Part shown: piece after piece, positions 49,224 through 60,200 of the stretch
Position numbering within the stretch: position 1 is the stretch's first letter
Layout of the letters: each line of letters starts with the position of its first letter
Source of the DNA: Azospirillum sp. RU38E
GTDB lineage: Bacteria; Pseudomonadota; Alphaproteobacteria; Azospirillales; Azospirillaceae
DNA length: 64,000 nucleotides
Reading direction: 5' to 3'
Assembly (NCBI RefSeq): GCF_900188385.1
Contig: NZ_FZOI01000017.1
Coordinates: forward strand, 1-64,000
Position numbers and translations under genes: made by a program
The notes under the pieces: generated by a model
The model's input: the letters and a program-made list of their open reading frames with translations, nothing else
Database searches by the model: none
What the model was told of the DNA's origin: nothing

Positions 49224-50039
49224 ATGCTGATTGATGCCCATTGCCACCTCTGGCAGATCGGTCGCAACGGTCATGGCTGGCCTGGGCCCGATCTGCCTGG
49301 CATCCACCGTGATTTTGACCTTGCCGATCTGATTGACGCTGCCCGTGATATCGGCCTTTCCGGTGTGGTGCTGGTGCAGTCCCAGCCTGATAGGCGGGAC
49401 ACAAGCTGGCTGCTGGAACTGGCCGCCGTGGAATCATTGGTGTTGGGTGTTGTCGGCTGGGTCGATCTGGCCAGCCCCGATGCGCCGGCGGAGATTGCGC
49501 GGCTTGCATCAAACCCCGCCTTGAAGGGGCTGCGCCCGATGTTGCAGGACCTGCCGCCGGATTGGATTTTGGATCTGGCGCTGGAGCCGGCCATCGCGGC
49601 CATGGTGCAGGCCGACCTTTCCTTTGATGCATTGATCCGCCCGGCCCATATCCCCGCCATCGCGACCCTGGTTCAACGTTGGCCGGGGCTACGCGTGGTG
49701 GTGGATCATGGGGCAAAACCCTTTATCGAAAAGGGATCGTGGCAACCGTGGGCGGCGGCGCTGGGCGCGTTGGCGGCATTGCCCGGCGTGCATTGCAAAT
49801 TATCCGGCCTGCTGACGGAGGCGGGGGCATTGGCAGACGCCGCCATGGTGGCCCCCTATGCGCGCTATTTGCTGGATGTTTTTGGGGAGGACCGGTTGAT
49901 GTGGGGCAGCGACTGGCCCGTATTGAACCTTGCCGGCAATTATGCGGGCTGGCATGCCATGTGCGGGGAGTGGACCCCGACGGGCCGGCATGGAGCCCTG
50001 TTTGCCCGAAACGCCCAGCGTTTCTATCACTTGGCTTAA
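49224..50039 (+). CDS. Amidohydrolase, probable L-fuconolactonase
   Basis: A 271-residue amidohydrolase_2 family TIM-barrel. The metal-binding motif is DAHCHLW at the start, with VVDHGAKP in the middle and the catalytic Asp in LMWGSDWPV near the C-terminus. This matches COG3618 lactonases that open L-fucono-1,5-lactone to L-fuconate, the step between the dehydrogenase and dehydratase encoded leftward. The ATG at 49224 begins MLIDAHCH as in relatives. Downstream of fucP in one unit. Confidence 0.9.
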   Translation: MLIDAHCHLWQIGRNGHGWPGPDLPGIHRDFDLADLIDAARDIGLSGVVLVQSQPDRRDTSWLLELAAVESLVLGVVGWVDLASPDAPAEIARLASNPALKGLRPMLQDLPPDWILDLALEPAIAAMVQADLSFDALIRPAHIPAIATLVQRWPGLRVVVDHGAKPFIEKGSWQPWAAALGALAALPGVHCKLSGLLTEAGALADAAMVAPYARYLLDVFGEDRLMWGSDWPVLNLAGNYAGWHAMCGEWTPTGRHGALFARNAQRFYHLA

Positions 50040-50411
50040 ATCACCCCGTTGTAAAATTGAAGCGGAACAGGCGATCGAGCTTCGGCATTGTGTCGTCTGT
50101 GCCGTTCAGTGACAGGCGTCTGCCTACAAGCAAACCGGCCATTCTGGATGACTTGTCTTTGGTGATGAGACCGTCTTGGTGTGGATGAAGAGCAGGGTTG
50201 ATACCATCTACCGGATATGTGCCCCGTTTCCTGACACTCGCGTCGCCGGCCTCCAATCCGCCAAGGGTCAAACCCTCGAGAGCCAGGTGCGTTTCCCGTT
50301 AAACGTATCTGGCTCCAATATTGACAGCTGGCAAATAGGCCGTCCCCATCGCCGCCCTAAAAGAAAAACCCCGGCAGGCGGGGCCTGCCGGGGAATAAGA
50401 TGCAATGAGGA
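50040..50411. other. 372-base convergent gap with a short unassigned frame and a terminator
   Basis: Between fuconolactonase (rightward) and the sapC-family gene (leftward). A minus-strand frame at 50041-50271 encodes up to 76 residues ending SRMAGLLVGRRLSLNGTDD-TMPKLDRLFRFNF. It has no clear start site or recognised family; it may be a remnant of an insertion sequence. Nothing else coding is visible. The sapC terminator is listed separately. Confidence 0.4.
50369..50393 (-). terminator. Rho-independent terminator of the sapC-family gene
   Basis: CCCCGGCAGG (50369-50378) and its exact complement (50384-50393) form a GC-rich 10-bp stem with a five-base loop. On the minus strand the stem is followed directly by TTTTTCTTTT, a classical intrinsic terminator 18 bases past the stop at 50412. 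Confidence 0.9.
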
Positions 50412-51134
50412 TCAGCGCTTGGCGACGCGTTCGATCAAACCAGCCCAATTGCTGATCGAGATGAAGTGGCAATAGGCCAGATGCAGCCAGCCACGCCCGC
50501 GCCAGCGCAGGAATTCCTCTTCCGGCAGGGCATTGAAACGGGCTTCGTCAATCACCTTGAAGCCGTTCAAGCTCAGCTTCGTGCCATTCAGCATGGTGAT
50601 GTCGGCGCGGTTTTCCACCAGCAGATCATTCTCCACCAGCGCCTTCACGAACTCGGCGGTGGCGGCGTGCTGAGCCTGGAACTGACGGCAGAATTCCAGG
50701 GCACGATCGGCCAGCTCCGTCGGTTTGCCATCCTTGAACAGCGGGTTGCTGTCATCCTTCACCAGCGCGGGGCTGGCTTCATCCAGGCACAGCACAAATT
50801 CACCGCGTTCCTTGTCTTCCAGGAAGATGAAGGGATAGCGGCGCACATATGCCGGCACATAAATGTCGGTTTCCCACTGGCTGTCAGTGTTCACGAACAG
50901 GTTTTCTTCATCCCGCAGCCCCAACAGGGCGACCGGCTGCGGGAATTCCGCGTCGGCGAACAGGATGGGGAAGAACTTGCACAGCAGGGTGAATTCAGTG
51001 GCGATAACCGGCACCGAATTGGTCTTGGCGGCAAAACCGAAATCGCCGCTGCTGACCAGGGAGGTGTTGGCATCTTGCTCCGCCAGGACCGGGCGGGGGC
51101 GCTGATACATCACGGGCAGCTTGGGATTGCTCAT
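50412..51134 (-). CDS. SapC family protein
   Basis: A 240-residue SapC-family protein, recognised from the opening around FGFAAKTNSVPVIATEF, the ALLGLRDEENLFV and YVPAYVRRYPFIF segments and the C-terminal GWLHLAYCHFISISNW. The family is named after a Campylobacter fetus S-layer locus protein but its activity is not established; many copies occur next to TonB receptor/halogenase genes. No signal peptide is visible, so it looks cytoplasmic. ATG at 51134 gives MSNPKLPVMY, with AGAGAG upstream. It lies 134 bases downstream of the giant surface-protein gene on the same strand, with a strong hairpin between them. Confidence 0.88.
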   Translation of the reverse strand: MSNPKLPVMYQRPRPVLAEQDANTSLVSSGDFGFAAKTNSVPVIATEFTLLCKFFPILFADAEFPQPVALLGLRDEENLFVNTDSQWETDIYVPAYVRRYPFIFLEDKERGEFVLCLDEASPALVKDDSNPLFKDGKPTELADRALEFCRQFQAQHAATAEFVKALVENDLLVENRADITMLNGTKLSLNGFKVIDEARFNALPEEEFLRWRGRGWLHLAYCHFISISNWAGLIERVAKR

Positions 51135-51161
51135 AGTGTCAACTCTCTGTGGATCAAGAGG

Positions 51162-51199
51162 CAGACGGGCAGAAAGAATATCGGCTTTCAGCCCGTCTG
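51162..51199 (-). promoter_or_regulatory. Hairpin in the sapC leader
   Basis: Arms CAGACGGGCAGAAAG (51162-51176) and CTTTCAGCCCGTCTG (51185-51199) pair at 14 of 15 positions around an eight-base loop. It lies between the giant gene's stop (51269) and the sapC start (51134), 27 bases before the latter. No T-tract follows, so it may be a leader structure or a terminator for the giant gene. Confidence 0.55.
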
Positions 51200-51268
51200 T
51201 TATACGACTTATGCGAACAGGCAACTGAGCGCCCTTATACCATCGGTTGGGTGCCGATACAGGGGAAT

Positions 51269-54200
51269 TTAGTTCTTCCTGCCTTTTTCCTCGTCCGTCA
51301 CGGAACTGGATGGGGTCGAACCACCATTCTGGCCCGTGGTCTCACCCTGGGCCGGCCCGGTGGCGGCGCCGGTTGAAGCCCCGCCCGACGCCTGACCGGA
51401 TACGGCACCCGTCGACGGGGCCGTTGAAGCCGGCGCATTTGTCAGAACGGATGGGCTGGCGGCCCCCTGTACGCCACTTCCGATGGACCCGCCATTGCTG
51501 ACCACCGGTGCGTTACCGCTGGTGGTTTCCAGCACCTGCGGGGTACTGCCGGCACCCAGCGTATTGACAGAGGTGAGAACCTGCGGGGCCTGATACGCCG
51601 CCAGCGCATTGGGGGTGACACCGGCGCTGGTGACGGTCCCGGAGAACAGCGCCGTGACGGTGGGCGTGCTGGGAACCGGGGTCTTCGGCACGATGACGGA
51701 AACAACCTGCGTCACCGCGTCCACCTGACCCCATGGCGTACCATTGATGAAATAGGGCGCAGAACGCAGGGGGCTGTTGATCACCGTTGCCGCCTGGGCG
51801 CCGCTGCTGGCACCGATGCTGCCGAACATGCTGGCCGATCCAGCCGTCGGTACGGCCAGCGTCAGTACCTGGATGGTCTGTGCCGGCGCACCGCCACTGA
51901 CACCGATCACCAGCGCACCGGTACCCGACGACAGGGTCAGGTTGGTGCTGGCACCGGTCAGACCCGGCATGGTGATGGTACCGCTGGTGCTGATCGATGC
52001 CGCCCCAGCCGGCAGTTCCGCCGGTGCGGCGAAGCTGATGTCGCCCACCGTGACCACCACGCTGGAGGGCAGCAATACGCGTGCCCCGCCCGCCTGGGTA
52101 AAGCCGGTGGCGGCCTGTACAGCGGCACCGGTGGCAAAGCTGATGACGCCGGTGCCGCTGTTGCTCGTCAGGTTGATCGCGCCTGTAGTGGCGGTGGTGA
52201 TACCGTTGAAGGTGATATTGCCGCCTGTCGCACGCAGGCTGCCAACGCTCACGGCGCCGTTGAAAGCAATATTCCCCCCATTGGCGGTGGTCAGGGTCAG
52301 ACTGGCGCCACCATTGCTGTCCACCGCGCCGCCAAAGGTCAGCGAACCGGCATTGCTGCTGAGGCTGGTGGCCCCGACCAGGGTTACCGGACCGCTATAA
52401 GTCTGGGCGCCCGTGCTGTTGACAGCGCCGCTGAGCGTGCTGCGGCCGCTGACCGCCACGGACTTCAACAGAGTGCCGGAACCAACCCCGCCCCGGATGA
52501 TGCCATCGCCTGTAATGGTCAGGGACTGAGCACCAGAGGCCTGCCCGTCAGCGCCCTGATTCAGGGTAACGATGGTACCGCTCAGCACGGTATCCGTTCC
52601 CAGCACGGCGCGTTCACCATAGGTCTGCACCCCGTTGGTGGTGATCGTGCCGCCATCCAGCGACAGCGTTCCGGCCGCATCCGTGACCAGGCTGGCCAGA
52701 TTGGTGACCCCACCGAAGCGGGTCAGGCCGGCGCTGTCCACCGTCACGGCAAAAGCGCCGGTCAGCGGTCCGGCAAACAGCGCGTCGCCAGTGCCGGTGG
52801 CAAAGCGGGTGGCCTGCCCCAGCGTGACGGTACCATTAAAACGCTGAGATCCGCTGGTGGTGATGCCCCCGCCATTGATGGTTGCGGCTCCATTGACCTC
52901 CAGCCCGGTCAACGCCGTCCCGGCCCCCACCGTGCCGGCGAAGCTGACCGGACCGGTGACGGACAGTCGGTGTGCCCCATCAACACTATTGTTGAAGCTG
53001 ATGGTCCCGCCCGAGAGGGCGATATCACTGCCCAAGGTCACAGCCCCGCCATAGGTCTGTGCTCCGCTGCTGGTCACATTGGCGTTCAGGGCGGTGCCGC
53101 CGCTGACGGAAAGACCGGAGAGCGCCGTACTCGCTCCCATTGCCCCGGCGATGACGGCATCCCCCTTGATGGTCAGGCCGAAGGCCCCGTCGGCGCCCTG
53201 GCTCAGGGTGACGGTGCTGCCGGTCAGGGTGGTATCCGCCGCCAGGGTCAGGCGCTCACCATAGTTCTGCGCACCTGTGGTGGTGATGCTGCTGCTGGCC
53301 AGCGACAGGCTGCCGGCGGCATCGGTGGTCAGGGAACCCAGCGTGATCGTCCCGCCGAAGCGGGTGACGCCGGCGCTGTTCACTGTCAGCCCGGCCGGGC
53401 CGGTCACGGCATCCTTGAAATTCACCGAGCCGGCCGACACCAGCGTGCCCCCGTTCAGTGTCACCGTCCGACCATAGGTCTGCGCCCCGCTGGTGATGAC
53501 ACTGCCGCCATTCAGCGCCGTGTTGCCGCTGACATCGACAAAGCTCAGGGCACTGTTGGCCCCCATGGCACCGCCAAAGGCGGCATCGCCGGCAATGGTC
53601 AGGCCGAAGGCACCGTCGGCGCCCTGGTTCAGGGTGACGGTGCTGCCGGTCAGGGTCGTATCCGCCAGCAGGGTCAGGCGTTCACCATAGCTCTGCGCAC
53701 CTGTGGTGGTGATGTTGCTGCTGGCCAGCGACAGGCTGCCCGCCGCATCGGTGGTCAGCGACGCGACGCTGATGGTACCGCCAAGGCGGGTCAAGCCGGC
53801 ACTGTTCACCGTCAGCCCGAACGGCCCGGTCACGGTACCTTGGAGGTCAACGGAACCTGCGCTCAGCAGGCTGTTGGCCCCCAGCGTCACCGCCCCGCCG
53901 AAGCGCTGGGTCCCGCTGGTGGTGATGCTGCCACCATTCAGCGCCGTTGCCCCACTGACATCCAGCCCGGCCAGGGCCGTACCGGCACCAACCGCGCCGG
54001 TAAAGCTGGCATCGCCGCGGATGGCCAGGGCAAAGGCCCCATCCAGGGTGCTGCCCAGGGAAACAAGCGTCCCGGTGAGTTGCGTATCGCTGGCCAGGGT
54101 GACGGCCCCGCCATAGGTCTGCGCCCCGCTGGTGCTAACCGACGTGCTGCCCAGCAGCGTGCTGCCGCTGATGGAGAGCCCGGACAGGCTGCTGGTGCCA

Positions 54201-57200
54201 CCCAACTGGGCATTGCCGGTGATGGTCAAGGCATGGGCGCCGGTGGCACCCTGGCCCAGGGTCACCGTGCTGCCCGTCAGGTTCGTAGCCCCCGTCAGGG
54301 TCACCTTGCCGTCGAAGCGCTGGCTGCCATTGCTGATGACAGCGCCGCCCAGCTGGCTGGTGCCGGAAACGGACAGGGATTTCAGTGCCGTGACACCGCC
54401 CAGGGCGCCGCCACTGACCAGATCGCCCTTGATGGTCAGGGCGCTTTCCCCTGGTGCCGCCAGGGCCCCATTGGAGGCTGTTGCGACGGCAACACCATCG
54501 GCGCCCTGGTTCAGGGTGACGGTGCTGCCGGTCAGAACGGTATCCCCCGCCAGCACAGCCCGCTCGCCATAGCTCTGCGCACCGCTGGTGGTGATGGCGG
54601 GACCGCCAATGAACAGGCTGCCTGCCGCATCGGTGGTCAGGCTGGCCAGTGTCACAGCATCCTGGAAGCGGGTTTGCCCGGCGGCATTGATCGTCAGCGC
54701 GGCGGTACCGTTCACCGTGCCGTTGAAGCGGACATCGCCGCCGGCTGCCAGCAGATTATCCGTTCCCACGGTGACGGCACCATCATAGGTCTGCGCGCCG
54801 GAGGTGATGACGGTGTCGCCCGCCAGCCGGGTGGCTCCACTGACCATGATGCTGGTCAAGGCGGTCGCCTTGCCCACCGCCCCACCAAAGACGGCATCGC
54901 CGGCAATGGTCAGGCCGAAGGCACCGTCGGCGCCCTGGTTCAGGGTGACGGTGCTGCCGGTCAGGGTCGTATCCGCGGCCAGGGTCAGACGCTCACCATA
55001 GTTCTGCGCGCCGCTGGTGGTGATGCTGTTGCTGGCCAGCGACAGGCTGCCCGCCGCATCGGTGGTCAGCGACGCGACGCTGACGGCCCCGCCGAAGCGG
55101 GTGACGCCAGCGCTGTTCACCGTCAGCCCGGCCGGGCCGGTCACGACCCCCTGAAGGTCAACCGATCCGCCGGACAGCAAGGTGGCACCCGCCAGGGCAA
55201 CGCCCCCGCCATAGGTCTGTGCCCCGCTGGTGGTGATACGACCGCCATTCAGGCTGGTGGTGCCGGTGACAGTGAGGGACGTGAGCGTGGCCTTGTCCCC
55301 CACGGTGCCACCGATCACGGCATTGCCGTTCAGGCCCAGGCTGAAGGCGCCATCGGCCCCCTGGGCAAGGCTGATACTGCCGCCGGTCAGTTCCGTATTG
55401 CTGGCCAGGATGATGACCCCACCATAGGTCTGCGCCCCGCTGGTGTTAATCGTGCCGCCACTGATGGTGGTCGCTCCACTGACCTCCAGCCCAGTCAGGG
55501 CCGCCGCCGTCCCCACCGCCCCGGCGATGACGGCATCACCTTTGATGGTCAGGGCGCGGGCACCGTCGGCGCCCTGGTTCAGGGTGACGGTGCTGCCGGT
55601 CAGGACGGTATCCGCCGCCAGGGTCAGGCGCTCACCATAGTTCTGCGCACCTGTGGTGGTGATGCTGCTGCTGGCCAGCGACAGGCTGCCGGCGGCATCG
55701 GTGGTCAAGGAACCCAGCGTGATCGTCCCGCCGAAGCGGGTGACGCCGGCGCTGTTCACTGTCAGCCCGGCCGGGCCGGTCACGGCATCCTTGAAATTCA
55801 CCGAGCCGGCCGACACCAGCGTGCCCCCGTTCAGTGTCACCGTCCGACCATAGGTCTGCGCCCCGCTGGTGATGACACTGCCGCCATTCAGCGCCGTGTT
55901 GCCGCTGACATCGACAAAGCTCAGGGCACTGTTGGCCCCCATGGCACCGCCAAAGGCGGCATCGCCGGCAATGGTCAGGCCGAAGGCACCGTCGGCGCCC
56001 TGGTTCAGGGTGACGGTGCTGCCGGTCAGGGTCGTATCCGCCAGCAGGGTCAGGCGTTCACCATAGCTCTGCGCACCTGTGGTGGTGATGTTGCTGCTGG
56101 CCAGCGACAGGCTGCCCGCCGCATCGGTGGTCAGCGACGCGACGCTGATGGTACCGCCAAGGCGGGTCAAGCCGGCACTGTTCACCGTCAGCCCGAACGG
56201 CCCGGTCACGGTACCTTGGAGGTCAACGGAACCTGCGCTCAGCAGGCTGTTGGCCCCCAGCGTCACCGCCCCGCCGAAGCGCTGGGTCCCGCTGGTGGTG
56301 ATGCTGCCACCATTCAGCGCCGTTGCCCCACTGACATCCAGCCCGGCCAGGGCCGTACCGGCACCAACCGCGCCGGTAAAGCTGGCATCGCCGCGGATGG
56401 CCAGGGCAAAGGCCCCATCCAGGGTGCTGCCCAGGGAAACAAGCGTCCCGGTGAGTTGCGTATCGCTGGCCAGGGTGACGGCCCCGCCATAGGTCTGCGC
56501 CCCGCTGGTGGTAACCGACGTGCTGCCCAGCAGCGTGCTGCCGCTGATGGAGAGCCCGGACAGGCTGCTGGTGCCACCCAACTGGGCATTGCCGGTGATG
56601 GTCAAGGCATGGGCGCCGGTGGCACCCTGGCCCAGGGTCACCGTGCTGCCCGTCAGGTTCGTAGCCACGGCCAAGCTGATGGCTTCGCCATAGGTCTGAA
56701 CGCCACTGGTGGTGATGGTGCCGCCATTAAGGTTCAGCGTGCCGGCCGCATCGGTGATGACGGCCGCCATGTTCATGCCGGCGGCGGCGAAGCTGGTCAG
56801 CCCACTGCTGTTGATGGTCAGGGTACCCAGGCGGCTGGTGCCGCCCACGGCTCCGATAAAGACCACATCCGACGCACCGGCATTGATGGTGAGATCGGAA
56901 GTGCCATCGATGGTGCCGGCAAAATTGATCCGCCCGCCCGTGGTGGTCAGCACCTGACTGCCGTTCAAGGTGACGGCCCGGCCATAGGACTGGCCGCCGG
57001 TGGTGGTGACGGCACCGCCATTCAGCGTGGTGCCGCCGGTCACCGTCAGGCTGGCCAGGGTCGCACCGGCCCCACCTTCCAGCACAGCATCGCCGGTGAT
57101 GGTCAGGGCCTGGTTGCCTGTGGCCCCGTTGCGCAGGCTGACCGTGCTGCCGGTCAGGCCCGTGTCACCGGAAAGGGTCAGCAGCCCGCCGAAACTCTGG

Positions 57201-60200
57201 CTGCCGCTGGTCTGTACCGTGCCGCCCAGCAGATTGGTGGTGCCGCTGATGGCCAGATCGACCAGCGCATTGCTGGCGCCGACATTGCCGTTGATCACGG
57301 CATTGCCGTTGATGATCAGGCTGCCCTTACCATCGGCGCCTGCGCCCAATGTGACGCTGGTGCCGGTCAGGGTGATGCTGGTGCCATCCAGCCGCAGCAA
57401 TTCGCCATAGGATTGGCTGCCGGTGGTGGTGACGCGGCCGGCAATATCCACGGTGCCGCCGGCATCCGTTTCCAGACCGCCAATCTGCACCGCCCCGCCG
57501 AAGCGGGTGACGCCGCTGCTGTTCACCCGCAAGGTGCCGGGGCCATTCAGCGCCCCGCCAAACTCAACCCCGCCGCCGGCGGTCAGTATGGTGGAAGCAC
57601 CGATGGTGCCGCCGCCCTGATATTTCTGATCGCCCTTGGTGGTGACGGAACCGCTCAACACCGTGGTGCCGCTGACGGTCAGGCTGGCCAGGGCAGAGCT
57701 GTTGCCGACGGTGGACTGCATCACCAGATCGCCCTTGATGGCCAGGGCATGGCCCCCCTGGGCCCCCTGGACCAAGGTGATGGTGCTGCCGGTGAGAGAG
57801 GTATCACCGCTGAGGACCAGGACCTCCCCGTAATTCTGCGCGCCGACCGTGGTCATGGTCGGCCCACCCAGATCCAGCGTACCGGCGCTGTCGGTCTGGA
57901 TGGAGAAGGCATTTACCCCAATGGCGGAAAGCTTGGTCAGCCCGCCGCTGTTGATCACCAGCGCGCCAAGGGCCTGGCTGGCACCCACGGCACCGTTGAA
58001 GCTGACATTGCCGGCCCCGGCGTTGATGGTCAGCGCCTGGGTACCATCCAGGCTGCCATTAAAGGTGATGGCCCCGCCATTGCTGCTGATAAGGGTGGCC
58101 GCTGCCAGTGTCGCGGCCCCATTGCTGGTGAAGCCACCGCCGGCCGTGAAGCTGCCCGACAGGGTGGTGGCATCGTTATAGGTCTGCGCCCCGCTGGTGC
58201 TGACGTCAACAAAGCTGCTGCTGCCACCGGCATCGGTGGTCAGGCTGGCCAGGGCGGTGCTGCCACCCAGGGCAGCGCTGACCGTGACGGCACCGCTGCT
58301 GTTCAACGCCAGCGCCTGGGCGCCATTGATCGCCGCATTGATGCTGATGCTGCCAGCATTGATGGTCGTGGCACCCGCCAACGTGACCGGGGCGGACAGG
58401 GTGAAAATGCTGGCATTGTAGTTGCCATTCAGGCTGCCACCGCTGCCGGCCAGGGATTGCGCCCCGCTGGTGGTGACGGACAGGAAATTGATGCTCCCGC
58501 CGCCATCGGTGGACAGGCTGGTCAGGGCCGTGCCAGCACCGATGGCAGCCTTGGCCGTGATGGTGCCGCTGCTGTTCAGCGCCAGGGTCCGCGCACCGTT
58601 GACGGCTGCCTCGAACCCGATATTCCCGTTGCCGCTGGTAACGCTGGTATCACCCGCCAGGGTCAGCGTGCCCTTGGTGGTAAACGCGCCGCCACCAGTG
58701 CTGTAGGTGCCGTTCAGGGTGGCATCATCACCATAGGACTGGTTGCCGCTGGTGCTGACAGACAGGGCCGTGGTGGTGCCACCGGCATCGGTGGTCAGGC
58801 TCTTCAGCGCGCTGGTGCCGCCGACGATGCCGGCAAGGCTGGTCGCCCCGCTGCTTTCCAGCCGCAGATCCTGCGCGCCATCGACCGTACCGGCAAAGCG
58901 GATTGCCCCGCTGCCGGTGCTGACCAGGATATTGCCGGCCAGTGTGGCCGCGGCATTGGCGTTGAAGGCGGCGTTGCTGGTGCGATAGGTGCCGTTCAAG
59001 GCGACGGCATCATTATAGGTCTGCGTGCCGCTGGTGGTGACATTGGCCAGCGTGCTGCTGCCCGGCGCATCGGTGGTCAGGCTGGTCAGGGCGCTGCTGC
59101 TGCCGACCGGACCGGACAGGCTGGTCGCACCGCCGCTGTTCAGCACCAGTGCCCTGGCGCCGTCCACCGCCCCGGTGAAGCTGATGGCACCCGTCCCGGT
59201 GGAGACGAGTGTATCCGCCACCAGCGTGACCGCACCGGCAAAGCTGGCCGCACCATTGCCGGTGCTGATGTAATTGCCGCCGATGGTGGCATTGTCCTGG
59301 ATATTGATAATGCCGGTGGTGGTGACATCGCGCAGGGTGCTGGTGCCGCCGGCATCGGTGATCAGGCTGGCCAGCGCCACCGTGCTGCCAACGGCAGTGG
59401 CAAAGCTGGTGGCACCCTGGCTGTTGGCGACCAGGGCAAAGCCGCCATTCACGCTGCCCTGGAAATTGATCGCCCCGGTCCCGGCATTGATGCTGCTGTT
59501 GCCACCCAATGTTGCGGTGGTCGCTGCGGTGAAGGCACCATTGCCGGTGCTGTAGACACCGTTCAGCGTCACGGCGTCATTGAAGGTCTGATCACCCTTG
59601 GTGCTGATCGAGCGGACGCTGCTGCTGCCACCGGCATCGGTGGTGAAGCGGGTCAGCGCCTGGTTGTTGCCGACATCGCCCGACAGCTTGGTGGTCCCGG
59701 TGCTGTTCAGCGCCAGGGCATAGGCCCCGTTGATGGTGCCGGCAACGCTGATATCGGCGGTGCCGCTGGTGGCGGTGCTGTCGCCCGTCAGCATCACCGC
59801 ATCGCCAAAGCTGATGGCACTGTTGCTGGTGGTCAGCGTGCCATTGATGGTGGCCGCGTCGCCATAGGTCTGGCTGCCTGTGGTGGTGACGGACAGCACA
59901 CTGATGCTGCCACCGGCATCGCTGGTCAGGCTGGTCAGGGCCTGGCTGCCGCCGATGATGCCGGTAATGCTGGTGACACCGCTGCTGTTCAGGGTCAGCG
60001 ACTGCGCCCCGTTGATGGTGCCGGCAAAGCGGATGGCACCGGTGCCGCTGCTGACAATGGTATTGCTCCGCAGCGTGACAGGGCCATTGAAGGTCACCGC
60101 ACCATTGCCGGAAGCATAGGTGCCGCCGATCGTTGCCGTATCATTATAGGTCTGGGTGCCGTTGGTGGTCACATTGAACAGGGTGACGGTGCCACCAGCG

